Positions 43,895 through 53,446 of a DNA stretch of 64,000 bases are shown here, one piece after another. Under the pieces are notes generated by a model. The model was given only the letters and a program-made list of their open reading frames with translations, did no database searches and was not told the DNA's origin. The position numbers were made by a program, and so were the translations under genes. Origin of the DNA: Neobacillus sp. PS3-40 (GTDB lineage: Bacteria > Bacillota > Bacilli > Bacillales > Cytobacillaceae); NCBI RefSeq assembly GCF_030915485.1, contig NZ_CP133266.1, positions 1,674,001 to 1,738,000 on the forward strand. Direction: 5' to 3'. Positions within the stretch are counted from its first letter, which is position 1; each line of letters starts with the position of its first letter.

Positions 43895-45418
43895 CTACTC
43901 GTTGCCCCCCTCCTCTATTGAGATTCGAAACAAGGGCGTTAAATCCTCACGAATATAATTCACATAAAAAAAGTCATTGCTCTTGTGATCATAGACATAC
44001 TCTTTTTTCCATTTTTCAATATTCGTGATAATTTCTTTTATAGCAAAAACAAACAGATGAACTTCTTCATTTGTCATAGTCGGATGGAGTGAAAATCGAA
44101 CCCAGCCTGGTTTATCTGTTAGGTCGCCCTGGTCAATTTTATCCGTGATTTGTTTGGAATGTTTTGGATCGAGGTGAAATAAATAATGCCCATAGGTTCC
44201 GGCACAAGAACAGCCACCCCGAACCTGAAATCCATACCGATCATTTAAGAGGCGGACAATTAAATTGTAATGAATATTTTCCACAAAAAAGGAAACAATC
44301 CCAAGGCGGTCCTTTATATGTCCATCCAATAAGTGAAGTTGAGGGATTTGCTCTAAATGGCTGAGTAGCAAGGAGACTAGCTCTTTCTCTCTTTTCATAA
44401 TCAAATCGACGCCCATTTGCTTTTTTAAATTCAAGCATAGAGCAATTCTTATTGCTTGTAGGATTCCAGGTGTACCTCCGTCTTCCCGCATTTCAATTGT
44501 GGAATAGTATTGATGCATTCCCCATGGATTCGTCCATGTAACCGTTCCACCCCCTGGATGATCAGGGACTTTATTGGAATACAATTTCGAGTCAAATACA
44601 AGAACACCACTCGATCCTGGTCCCCCTAAAAACTTATGAGGAGAAAAAAAGATGGCATCCAACTTTTCTAGTGGATCTTCCGGATGCATATCAATGTTTA
44701 CATATGGTGCAGACGCGGCAAAATCGATGAAACAGATGCCACCATGCAAATGCATTACCTTTGCTAATTGATGATAAGCAGTTTGTATCCCTGTTACATT
44801 TGAACACGCAGTAAATGATCCAATCTTAAGTGTTCTTTCTTTATAGTGAGTAAGAAGTTGGTCAAGCTGTTTCATATCTACTTTTCCAAATGGATCTGGC
44901 TCTAATATTACTACATCTGCTATCGATTCAAGCCATGATAGTTGATTAGAATGATGTTCCATATGTGTGATAAACACAACAGGTTTATCCTTTTCAGAAA
45001 ATTGAATCAAACTCCTATATTTCTCATTCACTCTAATACCTAGGATTCGCTGAAGCTTATTTATCACGGAGGTCATTCCGAACCCATCTAGGATGACAAC
45101 ATCATCATCACTTGCATTTACATGTTCCTTTATAATCTTTTTTGCTTCTTTGTACATTGACGTCATTTTTAAACTAGTCGTGTTGGATTCTGTATGTGTG
45201 TTTGCCATAAATGGGCCAAAAACTTCAGTGATCTTTTGTTCAATTGGGCGATATAATCGACCGCTTGCCGTCCAATCTGCGTAAAGAATTCGTTTTTTTC
45301 CATAAGGGGAATCAAAATATTGATTATTTCCAATAATATTGGATCGAAACGTTTGAAAATACGCCTCAAGACTTTCGGGATATTTATAGATTTTGCTGCC
45401 AATTCTTGCAGTTATCAT
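43895..45418 (-). CDS. Class V aminotransferase-fold PLP enzyme, cysteine desulfurase-like
   Basis: The 507 residues belong to fold-type I, class V. PLP contacts are the His pair in THMEHHSNQ (155-156), Asp232 in CFIDFAASAPY and the Schiff-base lysine about residue 262 in FFSPHKFLGGPGSSGVLVF. A later loop with RGGCSCAGTYGHYLF holds two cysteines, in the place of the catalytic Cys of cysteine desulfurases. The length is about 100 residues more than SufS or IscS, with an N-terminal extension and a longer tail. The substrate is unknown; sulfur or selenium removal is only inferred. No Fe-S partner gene adjoins. Confidence 0.8.
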   Translation of the reverse strand: MITARIGSKIYKYPESLEAYFQTFRSNIIGNNQYFDSPYGKKRILYADWTASGRLYRPIEQKITEVFGPFMANTHTESNTTSLKMTSMYKEAKKIIKEHVNASDDDVVILDGFGMTSVINKLQRILGIRVNEKYRSLIQFSEKDKPVVFITHMEHHSNQLSWLESIADVVILEPDPFGKVDMKQLDQLLTHYKERTLKIGSFTACSNVTGIQTAYHQLAKVMHLHGGICFIDFAASAPYVNIDMHPEDPLEKLDAIFFSPHKFLGGPGSSGVLVFDSKLYSNKVPDHPGGGTVTWTNPWGMHQYYSTIEMREDGGTPGILQAIRIALCLNLKKQMGVDLIMKREKELVSLLLSHLEQIPQLHLLDGHIKDRLGIVSFFVENIHYNLIVRLLNDRYGFQVRGGCSCAGTYGHYLFHLDPKHSKQITDKIDQGDLTDKPGWVRFSLHPTMTNEEVHLFVFAIKEIITNIEKWKKEYVYDHKSNDFFYVNYIREDLTPLFRISIEEGGNE

Positions 45419-45470
45419 CCGATCGCCTCCAAAAAAATCTTCTATTTAACCAATATATGCAACTCCCTTT

Positions 45471-46946
45471 CTACATCTTCTGAATTTTAGGGAAAGACAT
45501 ACTAAATGACGTTCCCTTACCCACTTCACTTTTACAAACAATAGATCCTTTATGATTCTTGATAATACGATAGGATACCATCAAACCTAAGCCCGTTCCT
45601 TTTTCCTTTGTTGTATAAAACGGCTCTCCAATTTTCCCAAGGATTTCTTCTGGAATCCCAATGCCGTTATCAGAGATTTTGACCAAATTCAGAGAATCGG
45701 TTTGTTCACACTCTATTATCAATTTTCCGTATGATTGCTCACGCATCGCATCAAGCGCATTCTTCATGAGATTAATAAATACTTGCTTTAATTGATGTCT
45801 TTCTCCATAGATCCATACTTTACTGCTTTGGTATTTTTTGATCATTCTTACTCCATAACTAAAGGCTTCAGCTTCAAGTAAAAACACCACCTCATTCAAA
45901 AGCTTAATGAGGTCATGTTTTTCAAATTGCATCACCTGGGGTTTTGCTAGAATCATTAGTTCTCCAGCAATTTGATTAAGGCTTTCTAGTTCTGAATCAA
46001 TGATATCGAAATATTCATCCCTTATTTCTTCTTTGTTTTGCCTCATATATTTCATAAAGCCTCTAATTGAGGTAAGCGGATTTCGGATCTCATGACCAAC
46101 TCCAGCTGCTAATTCGCCAATTAGCGATAACTTTTCTGCCTTCATCAAAGATTCCTCGGCTTTTTTTCTTTCAAGAATATCAATCGCATAAATAATGAAG
46201 GATGTTATTTCTCCATTTTCTAGAATAGGAGTAAGGATGGCTAACCAACAAAATTCATCCTTAATGGCTTTACCAGCCCATTCATAGAATATTTTTTCCT
46301 TTGTACTCCAACAAAGCTGGTATTGTTCAATAATTGTTTCGGTCATTTCAGGAGGAAATAGATCTTGAGGCCGTCTATTAATTACCTCTTGAGGTGTCAA
46401 TCCAAACTGCCCAAGCAACGGGCCCTCACAATTCGTATAAAAAAAATCTACGCCCCGTTTTTCGACTTCAATAATAACTCCTTGTTGGGGTTGGACAATT
46501 GCTGTAAGCTCGCTTTTCGCCTCCGTTACTAAATCCTCATATCTTTTTCTCTCACTAATATCTCTTGATACCCCAAGAATGTATCGGCAAACGCCCTGTT
46601 CCTCCAAAAAGATAGGAATAATAGTAGTTTCAAATGTTTTGTATTGTCGGTAAATTTTCACATTTTCTTCATATGATAATGCCTTTTTTTTCATGATTGC
46701 CTTTTTATAATTGTTCATAACTAAAGCTGCTTCACGACTTTCAAATACCTCATCAATATGTTTGTTTTTCAAGTCCTTCAACGGAATACCAGTGCCTTTA
46801 AGATAAGCTGGATTTACTTCTAAATAACGAAATACTCCATCTTCCCCAACCTCCACCAAAAAGACCATATCTTCTAAAAAATTAAAAATCATAACTAAAT
46901 GATCTATGTTGAAAGTTTTACCCATCTTATTCAGTAATTTATCCAT
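45471..46946 (-). CDS. PAS-domain sensor histidine kinase, cytosolic (sporulation-kinase type)
   Basis: About 490 residues hold two or three PAS domains in series, with PAC-type ends (LGVSRDISERKRYEDLV, IIYAIDILERKKAEESL). They are followed by HisKA with AAGVGHEIRNPLTSIRGFMKYMRQ and a HATPase domain (KNALDAMREQ, DNGIGIPEEILGKIGEPFYTTKEKGTGLGLMVSYRII). There are no membrane segments. The His box with EIRNPLTSIRGFM is typical of Kin-type kinases that feed the sporulation phosphorelay, so a role there is plausible. No response regulator is near. The start is unclear between 46946 and 46973. Confidence 0.88.
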   Translation of the reverse strand: MDKLLNKMGKTFNIDHLVMIFNFLEDMVFLVEVGEDGVFRYLEVNPAYLKGTGIPLKDLKNKHIDEVFESREAALVMNNYKKAIMKKKALSYEENVKIYRQYKTFETTIIPIFLEEQGVCRYILGVSRDISERKRYEDLVTEAKSELTAIVQPQQGVIIEVEKRGVDFFYTNCEGPLLGQFGLTPQEVINRRPQDLFPPEMTETIIEQYQLCWSTKEKIFYEWAGKAIKDEFCWLAILTPILENGEITSFIIYAIDILERKKAEESLMKAEKLSLIGELAAGVGHEIRNPLTSIRGFMKYMRQNKEEIRDEYFDIIDSELESLNQIAGELMILAKPQVMQFEKHDLIKLLNEVVFLLEAEAFSYGVRMIKKYQSSKVWIYGERHQLKQVFINLMKNALDAMREQSYGKLIIECEQTDSLNLVKISDNGIGIPEEILGKIGEPFYTTKEKGTGLGLMVSYRIIKNHKGSIVCKSEVGKGTSFSMSFPKIQKM

Positions 46947-47022
46947 TATTGCCCCAACTCTCATTAATTTCACATTTATACCATAACTATATTTTAAATG
47001 AAGCTATTTTCCAATAGGATAA

Positions 47023-47057
47023 ATAAAAAAGCAAAGGGTTTATAATTCTCCCTTTGC
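47023..47057 (-). terminator. Terminator of the ABC-2 exporter operon
   Basis: GCAAAGGG/CCCTTTGC with a loop of 11, followed by TTTTTTATT on the minus strand. Confidence 0.85.
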
Positions 47058-47080
47058 CTTATTAGGATATTCTGTTTTGA

Positions 47081-48226
47081 TTAAATAAAAATTTTCACAC
47101 TATTATTTCGCCCAAATTTATAGATTGCGATCAAGAAAAAGGCAAAGGCAAAGGCAAAGAGAATCAATATATTCAAATAAATGCCCTCTAAATGTTGCCC
47201 TTGCTGCAATTTACTTATTGTGTCCAGGACCCAACGCTGTGGAAGGAAATCAGCCACTTTCTGAATAGACTTGGGCATAATCTCGACTGGCCAAAAACAG
47301 CCAGCAAGTAAACAAGAAGGAGTGACCACTAAATTTTGTATGGCACCAGCTGATGTTGAACTATTTGCAAAAGATACCAGCATAAGTGTTAACCCAACAG
47401 CTACAAGGGCAAACAGCGTAAGAATGGCAGTCATTTGCCAAAAAGAAATACCTGTGTCAATGTGAAAAACAATTTTAATAAAAAGGTTCATCCAAATGAT
47501 TTGTAGGATCAACACGATCATGTTAACAACCACGTTAGAAAGTACATATTTCCTGGCATTTATAGGGGTTGATAATAACCGGAAATACGTTCTATTTTCC
47601 TTTTCTTTAAGAATAATTTCGGAAAAATTACCTGCTGAAAAAAGCATTATCATAATTAAAAAACCAACTGACTGATACGTCATATTCTTGCTTTTGGAAG
47701 TATCTTTTACTGTATTCGCTGTCAGCTTGAATGTAGCCTGTTGGTAGTTATTATACATTTTCTCAAAGGTTACTTGATCACCTTTTGCAACCTTGCTAAT
47801 CGCCATAACATTATCAATATATTGATATAAATATGATTTTACAAATCCGGTGATTTCCGCTCCTTTAATCGAGACAATCCGGATTTTACCTGGATTTCCA
47901 TTTTCAACGCTATTTGAAAATCCCGATTCTACTATAATTGCACAATCAAGTTTTCCATTCGTTAGTTTGTTGGCTACTTCCGACTCCTGCATTTTACTAG
48001 CTTTTACATTTTCTAACTTAGCTATAAACTTTACCGTATCTGCTGCAATATAACCATTATCTTGGTTTACGATCCCTACATGTAATATGGACTGCGTTAC
48101 ATTTCCATAAGTCAACAGAGAGATAAATACACCTATTAGGGGCGTACAAAGGTACAACAGTATATTTTTTTTATTTTTAAAGGTCACTTTTAATGTATTT
48201 TTGATTAACCAACTAACATCCTTCAT
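47081..48226 (-). CDS. ABC-2 type permease (LnrN-like)
   Basis: The 381 residues have one N-terminal membrane segment, an extracellular part of about 140 residues, and five C-terminal segments. This is the DrrB/ABC2_membrane_3 layout of drug and lipid exporters. The conserved region EIILKEKENRTYFRLLSTPINARKYVLSN couples to the ATPase. It starts two bases after the preceding permease gene stop, with GGGAGGGG inside that gene. Together with the next permease it forms a heterodimeric channel. Confidence 0.88.
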   Translation of the reverse strand: MKDVSWLIKNTLKVTFKNKKNILLYLCTPLIGVFISLLTYGNVTQSILHVGIVNQDNGYIAADTVKFIAKLENVKASKMQESEVANKLTNGKLDCAIIVESGFSNSVENGNPGKIRIVSIKGAEITGFVKSYLYQYIDNVMAISKVAKGDQVTFEKMYNNYQQATFKLTANTVKDTSKSKNMTYQSVGFLIMIMLFSAGNFSEIILKEKENRTYFRLLSTPINARKYVLSNVVVNMIVLILQIIWMNLFIKIVFHIDTGISFWQMTAILTLFALVAVGLTLMLVSFANSSTSAGAIQNLVVTPSCLLAGCFWPVEIMPKSIQKVADFLPQRWVLDTISKLQQGQHLEGIYLNILILFAFAFAFFLIAIYKFGRNNSVKIFI

Positions 48227-48228
48227 CT

Positions 48229-49338
48229 TTATAGCCCCTCCCTTCTTTGTAGTGATACGATCGAAATAGCCAGAAAGACGGCAGAAATTCCAATATTTAA
48301 TGACAGAGCTGGAATAGCTGCTGCTAAATCATTACCGTAAATAATCTTTGTAATAGCTGTATTTACCCAGGTCAATGGCGAAAGGCTTGAAATTCCACTT
48401 GTATCGCTCAATTTATAATAGGCACCACCTATCATAGACGCTAGCTGTACCACAATCATGATAATCATTTTTGCTGCAGCACCTGTTTTTGTGATGTAGC
48501 TTATTCCAAGTCCAAAGCTCACAGCAAGAATCACTTCTGATAATAAGATAAGTAAAACAATTCCCAGATGCTCTCCCCAATTGGCTTTAAAAACAAACTT
48601 ACTAAAGACAACTACAATTAAGACACAAAGGGAATTGAGTACAAGACTCCCAAGTATTTTTCCAACAAGAATTTCTCCCCGTGTAACAGGTGAAGCAAGT
48701 AACCTGTCTGCGGTTTTTAATACTCTCTCACCACGCATTAAGTAACTGGCACCCATTGCCGCATAAAGCGCGATCATCGTTGTCATTGCAATAGCATAAT
48801 AATCCATTGCACCAGGTTGTTTGGCTGAATGGATAGATGTTTCTTTAATATAATTTTTATGGCTTCCACTTGAAAGGGCAGAAGTTACCTGCTCAGGGGC
48901 AACTTTTGCCACCTCAACAGCCAGGTTATATTTATCCGTAAATGTCGTGAGCATTCCTTGGACAATGCTTGCTTCAATGCTTTTTTGCCCACTTTGATAC
49001 AGTTGAATTCCATTGTTATTTAGTTCAATGAAGGCATCATAATTGCCATCCTTCACTTCTTTTTTCCCATCTGTATTCTCGTTTGCTTTTTTGAAATAGA
49101 TATCAGATTTAACTACTTGGGCTTTGAAGGCTTGAAACGCTTGTGAAATATTTCTATTTGAATGATCTTTATACATAACATGAATTTTCCCAACTGAGAT
49201 ATTGCTATCAAATGCATTTGAAAGGGCACTACCGAGTATGAGCATCAGTACAATCGGAAATGCAAGCATAAAGATGAGCGTTCGAATATCCCGAAAGTCT
49301 CGTTTTATTTCCTTTAACGCTATATTTAGTATATTCAA
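48229..49338 (-). CDS. ABC-2 type permease (LnrM-like)
   Basis: The 369 residues have the same layout as the neighbouring permease: segment 1, extracellular region of about 150 residues, five membrane segments. The stretch YLMRGERVLKTADRLLASPVTRGEILVGK is the coupling region. The start lies 16 bases after the ATPase gene. By comparison with B. subtilis YfiLMN (LnrLMN), the complex would export or resist linear polyene-type membrane agents. Confidence 0.88.
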   Translation of the reverse strand: MNILNIALKEIKRDFRDIRTLIFMLAFPIVLMLILGSALSNAFDSNISVGKIHVMYKDHSNRNISQAFQAFKAQVVKSDIYFKKANENTDGKKEVKDGNYDAFIELNNNGIQLYQSGQKSIEASIVQGMLTTFTDKYNLAVEVAKVAPEQVTSALSSGSHKNYIKETSIHSAKQPGAMDYYAIAMTTMIALYAAMGASYLMRGERVLKTADRLLASPVTRGEILVGKILGSLVLNSLCVLIVVVFSKFVFKANWGEHLGIVLLILLSEVILAVSFGLGISYITKTGAAAKMIIMIVVQLASMIGGAYYKLSDTSGISSLSPLTWVNTAITKIIYGNDLAAAIPALSLNIGISAVFLAISIVSLQRREGL

Positions 49339-49354
49339 AGGATACCCCTCCTTT

Positions 49355-50290
49355 CTAATCTCTTAGGTTCCTACCTGTTAATGTTAAGAAAACTGTTTCT
49401 AAATTGGGTTCTTTTTCTTCCATTGAGCTAATCTCGATATCACTATTAATAAGATACTGGATAATTTTATTTAAATTATTAACCCCTGTCTCCGAATTAA
49501 TTTTCATAAGATTTTCCTCGAATTGAACAGCTTTTACCCCATTAATATCCTTAATCTTATTTACATCAATATTTTCTGTTGATTTTATTTCAATCCATAT
49601 ATCCTTTGTATCTGTGATAATTGCTTTTAGTTGTCCTTTTGTTCCTTCAGCGATAATTTTCCCATGATCGATGATCGCAATTCTTGAGCAAATCTCTTCT
49701 ACTTCCTCCATATAGTGGCTTGTATAGATTATCGTACATCCCATCTCATTTAATTTACGAACAGATGTCAAAATATAATTTCTTGATTGTGGATCAATTC
49801 CTACAGTTGGTTCATCCATAATAATCAGCTTAGGACGATGTGCAATAGCACAGGCTATATTTAATCTTCGTTTCATCCCACCTGAAAAATTCTTCGGATG
49901 ACTTTTATGTTTATCACTTAACCCTACGAATTCTAGCGCTTCTATAACCCGTTCATGGAGAATCGAGCCCCGCAACCCATATAAACCAGCAAAAAATTTC
50001 ACATTTTCATAGGCTGTCAAATCTTCATAGATCGCCAAATCCTGAGGAACAACGCCAATATTCATTTTGGCAAACCTACTATTTTTTATAGTGTTTTTGC
50101 CTAGTATGTTAATTTCACCATCATTGCTTCTTAGAAGTCCAGCAATCATATTAATAGTCGTACTTTTCCCTGCACCATTTGCACCTAAAAAACCAAATAT
50201 TTCTCCTTCTGTGATCGATAACGATATATTGTCTACTGCAATAAAATCGGCAAATTTCTTCGTTAGGTTTTTCAATTCTAGCACTTTCAT
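49355..50290 (-). CDS. ABC exporter ATP-binding protein (LnrL/DrrA-like)
   Basis: The 311 residues carry Walker A GANGAGKST near residues 38-46, the signature NFSGGMKRRLNIACAIAHRPKLIIMDEPTVGIDPQ and the switch SHYMEEVEEI. A C-terminal extension of about 90 residues, including ending EPNLETVFLTLTGRNLRD, is typical of the drug-exporter DrrA group. The ATG at 50290 follows GAGGTG by 6 bases. It is the first of three exporter genes, after the two-component genes but separated from them by a terminator-like hairpin. Confidence 0.93.
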   Translation of the reverse strand: MKVLELKNLTKKFADFIAVDNISLSITEGEIFGFLGANGAGKSTTINMIAGLLRSNDGEINILGKNTIKNSRFAKMNIGVVPQDLAIYEDLTAYENVKFFAGLYGLRGSILHERVIEALEFVGLSDKHKSHPKNFSGGMKRRLNIACAIAHRPKLIIMDEPTVGIDPQSRNYILTSVRKLNEMGCTIIYTSHYMEEVEEICSRIAIIDHGKIIAEGTKGQLKAIITDTKDIWIEIKSTENIDVNKIKDINGVKAVQFEENLMKINSETGVNNLNKIIQYLINSDIEISSMEEKEPNLETVFLTLTGRNLRD

Positions 50291-50329
50291 GCTTATCACC
50301 TCATGGCTTTAATATAGTATTATTATAGA

Positions 50330-50372
50330 CAAAAAGGATGAACCTACGTCAGTGTAGTAGTTCATCCTTTTG
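50330..50372 (-). terminator. Hairpin between kinase and exporter genes
   Basis: AAAAGGATGAAC and GTTCATCCTTTT pair perfectly around a loop with an inner CTAC/GTAG stem, followed by TTTTTG on the minus strand. It would end or attenuate the two-component transcript before the exporter genes, which then need their own promoter in the 40 bases that follow. Confidence 0.8.
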
Positions 50373-50450
50373 CATGAGAATATTCACCTTTTGGATATGA
50401 GGTCTTTCATTAAGGCTCTTTTCAATTTTGTCTGGCTAAGAAAAAAGTCT

Positions 50451-51557
50451 TTATTTATTGAACGGTAGCAACATGGTTACCGAAAATCCACTTGTACCAT
50501 CAATAATAATCGTTCCGTTAATGGACGCTGTCCGCTCTTCCATTCCAATAATTCCAAGACCTTTCTTAATTTTCAAGGTACCTTTTCCGTTATCTTTCAC
50601 AACAACCTTAACAACCGCATTAAGTACCTGTATTTCGATTGAAACACTGGTTGCATTTGAATATTTCAGCACATTTGTCAATGCTTCCGTTACATTTTCA
50701 TGGATGATCTTCCACTGAATAGGTGTAATGAAATCCATATTCCCTTTAAAGACAAATGGGGTATTGACCATATGTTTAGCGGAAAAGTCATCAATTAGTA
50801 GCTTCAAGCGGTTGATACCCATTTGTTCTGAGGGTGGTTTCATATTTTTCAAGGTAATTCTGATATTTTCTATTCCCACTTTGGAGATATTAATTGCATT
50901 TTGCAATAACTCGATTGACTTTTCTTTATCTGTTTCAATAAGGCGCTTTGATGCTTCCATTTGAATCAGTGCACCTGTCATCGAATGGCCAATTTTATCA
51001 TGAATAACCTGTGACAGCCGGTTCCGCTCTTCTAATTTATAGGTGTATTCCGACTGTCGAATAAATTCATTATTTTCATTTAAGCTTTTCGTTAGCTTTT
51101 GCATATCTTTTCTCATCTTATCCATATTGGTCTCAAGCACCAAAATCCGACTTGTATATTGATCTGAAATGATAAAAATCATGAAATTAAATACTGCCAC
51201 TAGGCCATATAATAAAACTATGTTCTCGTTTATAAATAGAATAGGACTTATAAGAAGTACTAACACCAGCCACTTTCTTTGAATATAATAAGAAACTAAC
51301 TCACATAAATTCATCGGTAAAAATAGAACAAATAACGGATGAACATAGTCGGAACATACCAATGTGAAAAGAATTGATAGCACAAGCACTATTTTTTTTG
51401 CTGCGGATTTTTTTACGATATAGATAGCGATATTGATACAAAGATATAGTAGAAACGAAAATACAATCCAAGATATAGTTAATTTATCAGTTTGAATAAA
51501 CCGAAGCGCAAGGTAAATCAACAATATGAGTTTGCTGATGATTATCCAAAATTCCAT
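50451..51557 (-). CDS. NarL-system sensor histidine kinase (LnrJ-like)
   Basis: The 368 residues have four to five N-terminal membrane segments with little extracellular sequence, then a coiled-coil and the HisKA_3 domain with phosphorylated His in RLSQVIHDKIGHSMTGALIQMEAS near residue 185. The HATPase box at the end is ENVTEALTNVLKYSNATSVSI and DNGKGTLKIKKGLGIIGMEER. This is the intramembrane-sensing type found next to drug exporters. It lies directly after the response regulator gene. Confidence 0.9.
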   Translation of the reverse strand: MEFWIIISKLILLIYLALRFIQTDKLTISWIVFSFLLYLCINIAIYIVKKSAAKKIVLVLSILFTLVCSDYVHPLFVLFLPMNLCELVSYYIQRKWLVLVLLISPILFINENIVLLYGLVAVFNFMIFIISDQYTSRILVLETNMDKMRKDMQKLTKSLNENNEFIRQSEYTYKLEERNRLSQVIHDKIGHSMTGALIQMEASKRLIETDKEKSIELLQNAINISKVGIENIRITLKNMKPPSEQMGINRLKLLIDDFSAKHMVNTPFVFKGNMDFITPIQWKIIHENVTEALTNVLKYSNATSVSIEIQVLNAVVKVVVKDNGKGTLKIKKGLGIIGMEERTASINGTIIIDGTSGFSVTMLLPFNK

Positions 51558-51566
51558 CTCATTCCC

Positions 51567-52208
51567 CTATCTTGATATCTTTCCCGTTAAATAGTAAATC
51601 GCGATTTGCGTTCGATGTTCAAGTCCCGTTTTCCCTAGAATAGATGAAATATAATTAGCAATTGTTCCTTCCGAAATAAAAAGTGTTTTTGAAATTTCTT
51701 TGTTTGATTGTCCTTTCGCAATGAGAGCCATAATATCAAGCTCTCTTTCCGTGAAAAGAGTTTTATCTATTTTCAGTTCTATTACTTTATTATCTTGTAA
51801 ATTTGATTTAATTTTTTCAAGGACTATGTCCTGCATAACCGTATTTCCATTGTAAACGCTTTTAATCGCATCCCTAATTTGTTCGGGATCATTATTTTTT
51901 AACAAATATCCCTTTGCCCCATTCTTAATCGCATCAATAATAAATTCATCGTCATCAAAAGTTGTTAAGATTAAAGGCTTGGTCTTTGTTTGTTCTGCAA
52001 TGAGTTTAGTTGCCTCGACACCATTCATATTTGGCATTCGAACATCTAAAAGTGCAACGTCCACATCATGATTTTTGCAATAATTAAACGCCTCTTTCCC
52101 ATCATTCACTGTGTCTAAAACATCAAATTCATCATATGTATTTAAGATTATTTTCATCCCTTCACGAATAAAGGAATTATCATCCGCGATAATCACTTTT
52201 ATTTTCAT
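51567..52208 (-). CDS. NarL/LuxR-family response regulator (LnrK-like)
   Basis: The receiver has the DD pair at residues 9-10, the phosphorylated Asp at residue 55 in VALLDVRMPNMNG, and PLILTTFDDDEFI with the Lys in GYLLKNN. The C-terminal LuxR HTH is TERELDIMALIAKGQSNKEISKTLFISEGTIANYISSILGKTGLEHRTQIAIYYL. An alternative GTG start lies at 52217. It is the first gene of the operon; in B. subtilis yfiJK the kinase comes first, so the order is swapped here. It probably activates the exporter genes. Confidence 0.92.
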   Translation of the reverse strand: MKIKVIIADDNSFIREGMKIILNTYDEFDVLDTVNDGKEAFNYCKNHDVDVALLDVRMPNMNGVEATKLIAEQTKTKPLILTTFDDDEFIIDAIKNGAKGYLLKNNDPEQIRDAIKSVYNGNTVMQDIVLEKIKSNLQDNKVIELKIDKTLFTERELDIMALIAKGQSNKEISKTLFISEGTIANYISSILGKTGLEHRTQIAIYYLTGKISR

Positions 52209-52376
52209 CCCATTCACATCCCTTTTTTTCTACTACTCATTTTCCACTTTACCGGCTTTTTGCTTATTTATCAAAACTTAATTGTTTAGTAATAATTTGT
52301 TCATAACTATCATTTACAATGAATTTAGGTTAACAAACCTAACAACTCAACCCCCTTTTTTATAAACTTTTTTTAG

Positions 52377-52404
52377 GAATCGGCCAATGCCGATTCTTTT
52401 TTTT
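52377..52404 (+). terminator. Isolated plus-strand terminator
   Basis: GAATCGGC/GCCGATTC with a loop of CAAT is followed by TTTTTTTTC. No plus-strand gene lies before it; the 52209-52376 stretch shows only a short hairpin TTAGGTT-aac-AAACCTAA. Confidence 0.75.
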
Positions 52405-52419
52405 CAGTTATCTCCTATC

Positions 52420-52459
52420 AAAAAACACACCGTTTTAAGTTTCAAACGGTGTGTTTTTT
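52420..52459. terminator. Terminator of the orphan permease gene
   Basis: A perfect 16-bp stem (AAAAAACACACCGTTT with its complement, loop of 8) ends next to the permease stop codon. Confidence 0.88.
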
Positions 52460-52461
52460 GA

Positions 52462-53142
52462 TTAGCTGCTTTTCATTTCATATCGTGATTCAAGATAATC
52501 TTGGAAAAAGGAAATGACTGAACAAATTCCCCAATAAATAAGCGCAACTAAAATATACATAGTCATATAATCAAATTCTCTACCACCAACAATTTTTGCA
52601 TTTTGAAATAACTCTGGTACCGTAATCATCGCTGCTAAGGATGATCCCTTAATCAAATCAAGCAAAACATTTGATAATGGTGGCATCGCCACTTTAACTG
52701 CTTGGGGTAGAATGATTCTCCTCAGTGTTTGAAAGTAGGATAACCCGATTGATGTAGCTGCTTCCCATTGCCCTTTATCAATAGAAGCGATGGCTGAACG
52801 GTTTATTTCAGCCATGTATCCTGCACTACTGAGGCTGAATCCAAGAATAGCTGCTGTAAGCGCTGAAAATTGAATTCCAATGATCGGGAAGCCGAAGTAA
52901 AGGAGAAACAATAGAACAAGTATTGGTACTCCGCGCATGAAAGAAATGTAGCCCCTTGCAGGTATCTTAATAAATTGATTTTTTGACATCCTTCCTAATG
53001 CTATAAAAAAGCCTAGTATTAATCCAAAAAACATACTAACTAATGAGATTAATAATGTATAGCCTATGCCCTGCATAACATACGGAAAGGATTCAATGGC
53101 CAACTTTGCATTAAATAAATACTCCCATTGAATGGATCCCAT
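52462..53142 (-). CDS. Orphan amino-acid ABC transporter permease
   Basis: The 226 residues have five membrane segments and the HisM/GlnP EAA region EAATSIGLSYFQTLRRIILPQAVKVAMPPLSNVLLDLIKGSSLA. The sequence is close in type to cystine permeases and to the permease at 33093-33791. Neither a binding protein nor an ATPase gene adjoins, so its partners must be encoded elsewhere. AAGAGGG precedes the ATG. Confidence 0.88.
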   Translation of the reverse strand: MGSIQWEYLFNAKLAIESFPYVMQGIGYTLLISLVSMFFGLILGFFIALGRMSKNQFIKIPARGYISFMRGVPILVLLFLLYFGFPIIGIQFSALTAAILGFSLSSAGYMAEINRSAIASIDKGQWEAATSIGLSYFQTLRRIILPQAVKVAMPPLSNVLLDLIKGSSLAAMITVPELFQNAKIVGGREFDYMTMYILVALIYWGICSVISFFQDYLESRYEMKSS

Positions 53143-53446
53143 TTGTCCCTCTTCCTATCTGTTTGGTTTATTTAAAAGAGATCTTGTTTAAATCTCCATC
53201 ATATTAGTCATTTCAAACATAGCATTGGTATTGTGGTAAATGCAATTGAAGTATTTCAAAAGAACATTAAACGGAATTTTCAATGAATTTTCATATTTCA
53301 GGTTCTTGAATATACTTATTTTCAAAGACTTATCCTCATTGAGGCTTAAGTCTTAGATGGAAATCATTCTCAGGGTGATAGTGGCAAACAATGATTTTAT
53401 CTAAAATGAAGATACAATTAAATAATTGAGGAAAGCAGGTATTCAT

